Source of the DNA: Hawksworthiomyces lignivorus
Taxonomy: Eukaryota; Ascomycota; Sordariomycetes; Ophiostomatales; Ophiostomataceae
Assembly (NCBI GenBank): GCA_002917075.1
Contig: NTMA01000015.1
Span: 496,001 to 560,000 of the forward strand
DNA length: 64,000 nt
Reading direction: 5' to 3'
Shown here: in pieces, positions 13,701 to 23,938 of the stretch
How positions within the stretch are numbered: the first letter of the stretch is position 1
How the letters are laid out: each line of letters begins with the position of its first letter
Notes under the pieces: model-generated
Told to the model about the DNA's origin: nothing
The model's input: only the letters and a program-made list of their open reading frames with translations
The model's database searches: none
Translations under genes and position numbers: made by a program

Positions 13701-16700
13701 TAGTCTCGGTCGGTCCAACCGGCTAACCTTTTTGGATGTCTCCAACAATCGAATCGACAGCTTGGAAAACGCCGAACTAGAAGATATCACAGGTGTTTTG
13801 AAGCTAAACTTTGCCAATAACCGGCTGAAGCAGCTTCCCTCCTACTTCAGCGCTTACCACGCACTGCGGACGCTTAATATTTCGTCTAATTTCCTCGACA
13901 AATTCCCTGGTTTTCTTTGTGAATTAGAGAGTCTTATCGACCTTGATCTCAGCTTTAACCTGATCAGCAGTCTCCCTGACGCCATCGGCCAGCTAAGGAA
14001 CCTCGAGAAGTTTGTAATTACGAACAACCGTCTAAAAGGCACTCTTCCAGTGGGCTTCCAGAATATGCAGAACCTCCGGGAACTGGATATTAAGTATAAC
14101 GCCATCACAAGCATTGACGTCATATCTGAATTGCCAAAGCTCGAAATTCTTACAGCCGATCATAATGCGATATCACAGTTTGTCGGAAGATTTGAGCGCT
14201 TGCGGTCACTTAAGCTGAATGCCAACCCAATTACGCGGTTTGAAATTGTCCAGCCCTTGCCAACTCTCAAACTGCTCAATCTCTCCAATGCTCAGCTAGC
14301 CAGCATTGACGACTCGTTCAATAACATGCGCAGTCTGGAACGGCTACATCTAGACAAGAACTATTTCGTATCGCTACCGAACCAGATTGGTAACCTCGGT
14401 CGACTTGAAACCTTTAGCATCGCCAACAACTCGGTCGGTGAACTGCCGCCTGAGATAGGCTGTCTCACCGAACTACGGACCCTAGATGTGCGCGGCAACA
14501 ACATTCGAAAGCTTCCTATGGAACTCTGGTGGGCGAATAAACTGGAGACACTCAATGCTTCTTCCAATGTATTAGAGAACTTCCCGAAGCCGGCGTCTCG
14601 ACCGCCACAAGTGCCCGGCGAATCTTCAAAGGATTCCCTGTCATCAGGACCCACTGGGAGGATGAACAGTACAGTTGGCACGCTCTCGTCCACACCGAGC
14701 TCGGAGGAACTTAGTGCGGATGGCTCAAGACGACCAAGCCAGGCTTCTAGCACACTGCTGAGCGTGGGGCCGTCGCCCGTGCCAGCGGGCCCCGATCGCA
14801 AGAGTTCTGTCGTGTCTGTGTACGGTAAAGGCGGTCGTAAGACATCGGTTGTGTCACGGAGCACTGCACAAAGCTCTGGCATGCAGACGCCCACGGCTAA
14901 CTCGCGGAAAGACTCCGGGCTTTCGTCACGCATCACAAATACATTTGCAGGCTCCTTGCGAAACCTCTACCTTGCTGACAATTCGCTGGATGACGAGGTC
15001 TTTGAGCAGCTTGCGCTGCTCGGAGAGCTGCGCGTGTTGAACGTTTCATACAACGAGCTAACAGATATGCCTCAGCGGTCTATGACGAGCTGGCCGCAGC
15101 TGGTAGAGTTGTATCTATCTGGCAATGAGTTGACAACGCTACCAGCAGATGACTTGGGCGAGTACAGCATGCTCCAAGTCTTGCACATCAACGGCAACAA
15201 ATTCACCAATCTACCAGCCGACATATCCCGGGCCAAGAAGCTTGCAGTTCTCGACTGTGGCAATAATGCGCTCAAGTATAACATCTCAAACGTGCCGTAT
15301 GACTGGAACTGGAATCTGAACCCGAACCTCCGCTACCTCAATCTTTCTGGCAATCGACGGCTGGAGATCAAGCAAACTACGTACAGCATCGGAGCTGCAG
15401 CCCTGCGCTCAACTGAGCAGTATGCCGATTTTAACCGATTACAAAAACTGCGCGTTCTTGGTCTCATGGATGTGACACTCATGCAACCGAGCGTCCCCGA
15501 CCAGAACGAAGACCGGCGTGTCCGCACGTCGGGCTCTATGGCTGGCTTTTTGCCATACGGCATGGCTGACACACTTGGAAAGAACGAGCATCTGTCGACC
15601 ATTGATCTGGTTATGCCGCGCTTTAGCTCCAACGCAAACGATTCTAACGAGCAAGACACTCTACTGTGTTTGTTTGACGGCCAGGCTCTCTCGTCTGGTG
15701 GCTCCAAGATTGCAAAATTCCTACATGAGAACTTTAGCCGAGCCTTTTCAGTGGAACTGAAAGTGCTTAAGAGCAGGAAGGGCGATACCATCGAAGATTG
15801 CCTGCGGCGTACCTTTTTGTCGCTAAATCGAGACTTGGTGACCAGCTCTATCCAGGCTGACGACCGCTTACCCCCGCCACCTACAACAATGTCACACCGC
15901 GGGTCCATTGCACCTTTGGTTCTCACCAGAGAAGACCTCAACTCTGGCGGTGTCGCCACGGTGGTCTACTTACTGGGACAAGAGCTCTATGTTGCAAACG
16001 TCGGCGATGCGCAGGCCATGCTTATCCAGAGTGATGGCTCACACAAGATGCTGACAAAGAAGCACGACCCTGCAGAGCCGAGCGAACGGGCCCGAATTCG
16101 CGAGGCTGGCGGCTGGGTCTCCCGCAACGGACGACTCAATGATGTGCTCGAAGTCTCGCGCGCGTTTGGCTACACAGACTTGATGCCGGCGGTCATGGCG
16201 GCACCCCATGTGGTCCACCACACAGTTGGAGAACAGGACGAAACTGTTCTAATTGCTACGAAAGAGCTGTGGGAGTACCTGAGCCCGGGTCTGGTGTTCG
16301 ACATTGCTCGACAAGAGAGGCGCGATTTAATGCGTGCCTCCCAGAAACTACGTGATCTTGCCATGGCGTACGGTGCTAGCGGCAAGCTCATGGTCATGAT
16401 GCTCAGCATCTCAGATCTGAAGCGCAAGGCTGAGCGATCACGGCTACATCGTGGCCAGAGCATGTCGCTGTATCCGTCAGGTGTTCCTGAAGAAGCTGCA
16501 CAGCAGTTCCTCCCGACGCGTCGTGGCAAGCGAACCAAAGGCGACGTTCAAGACTCAGGACTGCAGCGCCTCGATCCAGAAGTGCCTCCCCCGACTGGTA
16601 TGATTTCCATCGTGTTCACTGATATCAAGAGCTCGACCAACCTTTGGGAGACGTATCCGGCGGCGATGCGGTCAGCCATCAAGCTTCACAATGAAATTAT

Positions 16701-18017
16701 GCGACGACAGCTTCGTTACATTGGCGGATACGAAGTAAAGACAGAAGGTGACGCCTTTATGGTATCTTTCCCGACGGCAACATCAGCACTTCTCTGGGCT
16801 TTTGCCGTGCAACTGCAGCTGCTCGATGCGCCATGGCCGACCGAGATTCTCAACTCCGTTTCCTGCCAACCGATGTTCGACAAGGACAACAACCTCATCT
16901 TCAAGGGTCTTTCTGTACGCATGGGCATCCATTGGGGTGAACCGCTGTGCGAAATAGACCCGATCACACGGCGCATGGACTACTATGGGCCGATGGTAAA
17001 CAAAGCATCCCGTATCTCTAGCGTAGCCGACGGTGGCCAGATTACAGTATCCTATGATTTTATGTCGGAGATCCACCGCTGCCTCGGAACTTACCAAGAA
17101 CCATCACAGAACGGCAGCATCAGCGATGAAGATGGAGGCATGAACGGATCTAACGCTCCCGACTTCGAAGATGATGCATTTGCGCAAGCTATCCAGAAGG
17201 AGCTGAAAGCCTTGACGTATCAAGGCTTTGAGGTTAAAGACATGGGCGAGATCAAACTCAAGGGCCTAGAAAATCCCGAATCCGTCTGCTCGCTCTACCC
17301 ACATTCGCTCATCGGCCGCATGCAGGCACATCTGCAGCACGAACGGCTGACAGCTGCATTGGCTGCTGCCACCATTGGCGCCGAGGGGCAGATAGCCGCC
17401 AACGAAGCAGCCGCTTCTGCAGCCAGTGCCGTCTCTTCCTCGGTCACGGCAGTTGAGGGCGAAACTGCGAAGGCAATTCCGGGCACCAAGCTGCCAGCAC
17501 CCACATCAGCCTTTATTCTCGGCGATCCAAACACGGAGGACCTGCGCGTCATCCCCGAGGTGATTTGGGCCCTGTGGCGGGTGAGCCTGCGGCTGGAGAT
17601 GCTGTGCAGCTCTCTAGAGCAGGTGGGAGGCAGCGGCCTGCAGCCTCCAGAGACGGAGCTGCTCGAACGGATGAAACAGCGCGGTGCCAACGTGACGGAA
17701 AGCTTCCTGCTCAACTTCCTGGCCCACCAGATCAGCCGGATCGAGGTGAGTTTTTGTTATTTGTCCTTGCTACGCTGCCCTTGTAATTTCCATGTGCTAA
17801 CCAACGGTCCCCCGAACAGACTTGCATCACAACGCTCACGCTTCGGCACATGGCTATTGGCGGCGGTCCAATCCATCACCTGGACGACCTGCGTGCGTCC
17901 ATGTCCGATATCTTTGCTGCCTTCCACCACCAGCTCAGCGAGCTCCAGCAATACCGCGCGCGGTATGGACCTATCGAAGAGCTCGAGGACGAAGGGAGCG
18001 ACACCGAACAGGAGTAG
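10786..18017 (+). CDS. cyr1: Adenylate cyclase (RA-LRR-PP2C-like-cyclase)
   Basis: Four exons: 10786-11021, 11108-11933, 12112-17745 and 17820-18017; 2,297 residues, usual for filamentous fungi. The product converts ATP to cAMP at the membrane side of the Ras/G-protein and PKA pathway. Residues 1-690 are Ser-rich and disordered. A Ras-association domain follows at about 699-798, then leucine-rich repeats at about 820-1460, interrupted by a Ser-rich insert (about 1178-1300). A PP2C-like domain spans about 1500-1790 and the class III cyclase domain about 1850-2090, opening with FTDIKSSTNLWE and containing the second metal-site segment KTEGDAFMVSF. The PP2C-like domain looks inactive: it reads FDGQ, SRAFGY and ATKELW where active enzymes have FDGH, SRAFGD and a DGLW-like motif. 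Splicing at 11022/11107 gives NLIRNRSKV. The C-terminal exon carries conserved-looking helical sequence. Orthologues are MAC1, cr-1 and cyaA. Confidence 0.95.
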
Positions 18018-20354
18018 TGCCTACGAGGCACCGTTCTTTGCGTGCGCGCGGTTGCATGGCGTCCACTTACTCTTTTTCTTTTTTGCATTATGTTGCCTTC
18101 CTTGCTGCTTGCTGTTCTCCCGCAATGGTAAACGACTTACCTGTTATGACCTGGATGGAACTCGCACATGCATGTATGTTTTTATACACATATTTTGATG
18201 GAGTGAATGGATATTTGGACGAATAGGAAGGACTATTCTGGGTATGTGGATTTAAGGGAATTTTTTTTTCTTCTTTTTACTGGATCTTCGAATGTTGTGT
18301 TTGTTTATTTTGCTATTTTTTTTTATTCCTCGTTTTGTTCTTGGGTTTATTATCCTTCTGATGTATGGGATTTCTTGGGCTTTCTAGGAGCATGTGTGAA
18401 AGACAGATATTATGGGATATAACAAGAAAAAGGGCTGAAAAAAGACATAGTATATTTATCAGGGTAGGGATTTGGACATTGACGATGTGGGTCTCATATT
18501 TTTGCATCAATGGCTCGCGCGAGGACCGAACCGCACGCTGAGGAGTCGTGTGGATATCGCCGTTGGATGTATCTTGTGGTAGTTTTCTCGTCTTGAAATG
18601 CGGGAACATGTGCCAATTCTTGCACGCATCTTTGGTTACATTTTATGTTTCCTTTTTTTTTTTTTTATAAATCAACGAAGTTTGCCTTTCCCCCACATTT
18701 GTTGCTTCCGGACCGATCGGCAGCACAACCAGCTAGTGAATGTCGGGCTACGCACCTGGCAGCTCGGAAGACGGTGGAAAAGCGTGATGAAGATAGGAAA
18801 AAGGGTGCGTTCGCCCATCTCGATCTCCCGGGTCCTCCCTCGCTGAGCCAGTTGAGTCGCAGTATGCTTCTAGAAAGAAACGAGATGCAAATCGCATTAC
18901 GTTGCAGAGAGCTCGCGCGCTGCGGCATGCCGGAGAAGCTGAAGCAGCCAGACAGCGAGCGCAGACACCCGAAACTCTGCGGAAGAACGGCGCAGGCCAG
19001 CCTCGCTTGAAAGTTTTGCCCCTGCCCATTGCATGATCTATGTAAATAGATTCTCTCGAATCCTAATTCTGCTGCCAAGACAAAGGCGCCCCACGCCTCA
19101 GACTTCCAGCATTCGAAGCTTTTTCTAGTTCATTCTCTTTTTGTACGTGTGTGTGCCCATGTGCTGCGGCTGGCAATCTTTATCTCTGGCCAGGCTTGCA
19201 GGAAGCTCAGCTGTCGGCCTTGCGCAGAGCTAAGCAGGACAATATTGGACGAGTCATCAGCGGTACGTAATGAATTTTTGTGCAAGGGGATTGGCTGATA
19301 GATCCGTGTCTTGTCTCGTTGATCAGTTGTGTGTTTTGCCAAGATCTGTGTAGCTTCTTCGGGATGGGGAGCCCATTTTCTTGGCCTTGTGCGCCGTTTT
19401 CTGGCCTGGGTGGAGACCCAGAGAGGTGCGTTCAGTGGCCGGAGACAGGCGGTGGTCCGTGGCGGGAGACAAGGCCCTGGGTTCTTATTAGTGCCGTTTT
19501 TGTTGCCAATTACGCATATCATCCCGCAATCTCATGATAATGATCAAATAGTTACGGGCCAAATAAAGCCAGAAAGATAACAGAAAAGCCGCTGGGGCCA
19601 GGCACTAACAGAAAGCAGAAAGCAGGAAAACAGCTAAAAACCAATGTTTTCGATACAAGAAGCTTACTCGTACTTTCAGACATCCACCTAATAGCTCTCG
19701 CCCCCCTCCCTTCCATCCCGCCTGTCTCGCGAGTGTTGCATTCCCCCAGGCCCAACAAACACTACACTGTCTCTCAGGTTAGAGAAGGGAACCCCACCGA
19801 GTTCCTCCGACCTCGTCGCTTGTGTCCTTGTCATCATACTGTACCTGCACAACCGCTTCCTTTGTCCTGTTATCAGCTATCAATCATATAAGCCTCCTGT
19901 CTTTCCCACGCACCCCCTTTCCTCTTGCTCTACAGACTCTTATTTTGGCTTTCTTTTTTTTTTTTTTCCCTTCCCTCTCTCTCCTAATCCTAATTACTCT
20001 TATCGGCGTTTCCGAGGACCATTTACAAGCTTAATTTCTCTGGGTTGCGTGTGATCCGTCTGCTGGATCTGTTCCTGAATCTGTTATCACAGCCTAGTCT
20101 GTTTCCAGTATGTCTCTTCTCTTTCCGACCTTGAACAGGGTCGCTGCGCTCTTAAAGGTGCCGAGCACTTTTATCACTCACCCTTTATCCTTTTTCATGA
20201 ACCCACGAACCTCCTCGACTTTCTTTTACACAAAACAAGCTAGCTAGCAAGCAAGCAAGCAAAGCAAGAAAACAATCCAACTTACCATTTGACCAGTACC
20301 GGAGTCTTCAGCTTTCTGTTTATTTCTGCTGTCCCAAATACCCGACGACCCACA
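18018..20354. other. Intergenic, adenylate cyclase to DUF3602 gene
   Basis: No supported gene. A small 6-bp inverted repeat (GTGCCT...AGGCAC) sits directly after the adenylate cyclase stop, followed by T-rich 3' DNA. From about 19,780 to 20,290 the plus strand is strongly pyrimidine-rich, ending in a GCAA/GCTA short repeat near 20,240-20,270; this is the likely leader of the next gene. Confidence 0.55.
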
Positions 20355-20936
20355 ATGTCCGCTCCTGAAGTGTCCCACGGCCGCGGCGGCGCTGGCAACA
20401 TCAACCATGACGGCACCGAGTACGTCGACGGCGAGATCGTCCGCGCTGGTGTGGAGGGCAGCCATGAGGACGGCGCCTTCAGCTCGGGGCGTGGTGGTAC
20501 GTTCAGTCTTCCTAGTGCAGCAGGCAGATAACCGCACTGGTGCCTCTCGAAGGAGAAAGAGAGAGATGAAATGGCCAGCCTTGCTCTGCTTATACTTTGT
20601 CCTGTCTTTTCTTTGCAGCTCTCAGCTCTCTGCATCCATTTCTGCACATGCTAACATGGTCTCCCCCTGTTAGGCGCTGGCAACATCGGTGACGCTGGCG
20701 TGCGCCCGTCGGTAGACGGCCGCGCTGACAAGCAGATGGTGCCCGAGGCGGCCGTGCGCCCCTCGATGGACCCGATCGACTACCACACCGGCCGGGGCGG
20801 CGCTGGCAACGAGCACCTGGCTGCCGAGAGCGAGAAGGAGAAGCTGAAGAAGAAGGAGGTGCCGACCCTGCACGCAGACAACGTGGGCCTCGCCGACAAG
20901 CTCAAGCAGAAGATCGTTCACGTGTTCAAGAAATGA
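20355..20936 (+). CDS. DUF3602 protein with GRGGAGN repeats (Par32-like)
   Basis: Two exons, 20355-20496 and 20674-20936, encode 134 residues. The motif GRGGAGN occurs three times, at residues 9-15, 45-51 and 87-93; the second copy is split by the intron and is restored exactly by splicing (phase 1), which strongly supports the junction. Between and after the repeats are charged, probably disordered segments; the C-terminus is Lys-rich and may form a helix (residues 96-134). These repeats define DUF3602, whose best-known member is yeast Par32/Amu1, a TORC1- and Npr1-controlled phosphoprotein that inhibits ammonium transporters Mep1 and Mep3 during good nitrogen supply. Whether this shorter protein does the same is inference. 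The 5' region is pyrimidine-rich over about 0.5 kb. Confidence 0.88.
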
Positions 20937-22033
20937 GGGGTTTTTCTCTGCACTGTCGAGGAGCGGAAGAGGGTAGTGTTTGGTTGAGGTTTTTTTTTTT
21001 TTTTTCTTTTTTTTTGTTTCGTCTCACTTTTAGATGATACCTTATTTTTCTTCAGATAGATATTCCCCCGATTGGCGCTTTGAAGAAAGCCTTGTCAGCA
21101 TCCTCACTTTTTTTTTTCTCTCTTCCACTCTTAAAAAAAAATCAATTTTCTATGCGATCTTATTAAAATTTATTCTCTCATATAATTTTTTACTTAAATT
21201 TGGTCGCCGTCCTCACGAAATGAATTGCCGGTCGGGCAAAAGAAAGGCGAGAAAACCTGGTTCACTGATATGCACGGCAAATGAAGAGCGACGGGCCTTG
21301 GTGCCGTGAGAATTTCTGTAAGCATGTGCAAGGAAGAGACAGATTTTCTCACTTGCGCTGCAATTCTCTTCCCCCCCTCCTTGTTGTCTGTCGCAGGATC
21401 GCCGGGATCGCAAAAAAAATACTGCGAGCCGTGGCAGAGCACGCCATCCGAGACAACAGATACCTAAGACACGAGACAATACAAGGGTCCCGTCGTCTGT
21501 CCTGCACGTACGGATAGGATTTTAAATGCCCGACTGCTCCTCTCAGGACAAAATTATGTTGTACATACAGGATGCAACACCTGAGCTCATAATAGCTATG
21601 CATTTGCCTCTGCGCAGGCAACCCGGATTTTCCCTCCCGTTCCCCGCCGATCTCTCTGGGGCCCTTGCGTCTCTTTTCTGCTCTCTAGATGGGGGGAGAA
21701 TGTATGTATTCGCGTTTAGACTATATTTTAATCTATTCTATGCATCCTTGTTCTTTTGCAAAGATTTCAGCATCTGCGAGATGAGAATCTGCCCGATGCG
21801 AACGGAGGTAGCTTTTTGGATGGGCCATGAGTGCGCAAAAAAGCGAGCTAATTCGGGTTAGGAGGGGAGTGTCCAGCTGAAGGAGCTTACGCAGTAATAT
21901 CACGTACACGCAGCGGAACTCGCCGTGAACACAGTACCATAGCTTGTACTAGGCAGACTTTAGAGCTCCCCAGAGAGAAGGGATCAGCACTGCATTAAAA
22001 GAATAAAAAAAGAGGCGAATTTTATATGTTCAT

Positions 22034-22043
22034 GTACTCCGTA
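22034..22043. repeat. TACTCCGTA-type intergenic motif
   Basis: Reads GTACTCCGTA; dispersed intergenic 9-mer. Confidence 0.6.
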
Positions 22044-23207
22044 GTGTGTAGCAAGGCAGGCAGGCAGGCAGCCTACAGCATTCATCTTGCTTGTGCAGGG
22101 GTTCATGCAGGGCCGAAAATGGTAGACAGATTGCTCAACCACCAGCACGATCTTCTGCGGCGCTCCGTAAATAGCACCAGCTCTTGCAGAGCAATCAATC
22201 CCGCGGGGGGACTGTGAATGCAGACAGAAATGTGCAGGCACCTCAAAGAAGACAGCAGCATCTTTATGCACTGAAAAGTTGAGATGCAAATGGCATTGGG
22301 GCCGAGAAGGATCGTCGAATGAGAGACCGGATGGGTCCTATTATTACCGGTAAGAATGATATCGGCGTAGCAAGCCATCTGGCCCATTGTGCATCTCGCA
22401 GCAACTCGCGGTCACTTGCTGCTTGCTGGTCGCAGGTTCGCGGGCCGCCAAGGTTGCTCTAGAGTGTCTTTTTCAGTATGTTGCTCCGCACGTAGTACAC
22501 AATCGGTGTATGCATTAGATGCGAATTTGCAAATACGAGATATGCAGAGAGACCACAAAAACCAAAGGCACCACAGCACGAAAGAGGAAATGTCCATTGG
22601 AAGCTGAAGGGAAAGAGAGAGATGTGCGCCTGCAGCAAGTAAAATGATCCAGCAGAAAACGGAAAGAGAAGACAAAACGACTACAAAAAAGGAAAGGGAA
22701 ATGAGCATAGCGCACCTGCAAGCCTCTCGCCTCTTCTCTTTCCTCTTTTGTCCATTTTATGTCGTCTTTCGTATTCTCTTGTCTTCTTTTGTCCTCTTCA
22801 GGCGCATGCGTTTCTCTCTTGTACCTGCTTTGTCTCGGTCTTTCTTTCTTTCTTTCTTTCTTTTTTTTTTTTTGTGTGTGTGTGTGTGTTCGGTTCGCTT
22901 TTTTCTCTTTTCTCTTTCTTTCCTTCCCTCCACATCTCTTTTTTGTCGTCGCAGTGCATTGTTGAAGAAGGAGATATACCCACCTTCTTCCTACTGTCGT
23001 CGCTCTTCCCTCTCTTGCCCTCCTCCACCCCCCTCCCTCGCTCCATCGCTCCCTCCTCGTGCATTTTCGTTCCTGCCATTATTCTTCTCCTCTTCCTGGC
23101 CCTCTTTTGGGCCACATTTTGTTTCCTTTTCCTTTTCGCCTGTTTTCTCTTATTATCTCCATCCCCTCCCTCTTTTCTGCCTCAGTCTTTGCCCTTCTCC
23201 TCCTCCT

Positions 23208-23433
23208 CTTCTCTCTTCTTTTCCTTCGTCTGCACACGGAAAATCTTGTGTACTTCAAAATCCTCTTATTCTTCTTATTCGCCGCCTTATTCTTATTCTT
23301 ATTCTCCTCCTCCTCCTCCTCTTCTCTCTTCTTTTCCTTCGTCTGCACACGGAAAATCTTGTGTACTTCAAAATCCTCTTATTCTTCTTATTCGCCGCCT
23401 TATTCTTATTCTTATTCTCCTCCTCCTCCTCCT
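23208..23433. repeat. Tandem duplication, period 113 bp, two copies
   Basis: Copy 1 is 23208-23320 and copy 2 is 23321-23433; three separate landmarks recur at exactly 113 bp and the copies appear identical or nearly so. The unit combines a unique-looking core (around CTGCACACGGAAAATC) with CTTATT and CTC microsatellites at its ends, so slippage or unequal exchange between the CTC runs is a simple origin. It lies 0.5 kb upstream of atg22. Confidence 0.93.
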
Positions 23434-23938
23434 CTTCTCGTCGTCTTTTGCGCAATCGTCTCGGCAAATCTCGTTTCTAAGAAGAATTTATGCAGAATGC
23501 ATTCGGGCTCCTGAACCTGACATATCTCGAGATCGTCGACATAAGAGCTTAAAATACCCAAAGGAAATAAAAAAAGGTTGCCCGATTCGCACCAAGAGTT
23601 CCAGCACAGAGGAAGCACACTTCGTCATCGCAAGGCACAACCAGTTAATCACACTACGGGGAACACGGCTTTGATTTCCTTTTTCTCCAGCTCTTTGTTT
23701 GCTTGAGTGCTCTGCTACTGCTTTGCTATCGGCCGTCCAATGGTGTTTCGATTTTCTGTTCATGTACCATATTACGGAGAAGGCGCCATAGTCTCCGCGA
23801 TGCATTAGCGCATTCCCTCTGGCCTCCCTCCCTGTCTCCCTTCCCTGTCAGAGGCCCACTAAAATAAGGAACAAAACACGCCCCAAAACAACAGCGAGAG
23901 ACAGGGTCCGCTGACCGAGGATTTGCGCCCGCGGGAGA

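Larger units (their letters stand above)
20937..23938. other. Intergenic, DUF3602 gene to atg22
   Basis: No supported gene. T-rich 3' DNA (20,985-21,190) is followed by mixed sequence with one TACTCCGTA motif (22,034), a GGCA short repeat near 22,053, and a very pyrimidine-rich block on the plus strand (about 22,730-23,460) containing a 113-bp tandem duplication. Long open frames in that block are artefacts of CT repeats. Confidence 0.6.

Noticed and set aside
22644..23674. Two overlapping open frames of about 280-308 residues
   Set aside because: Composition is almost entirely Ser, Leu, Phe and Pro from CT-rich repeats, and both contain the 113-bp duplication; not believable as protein.
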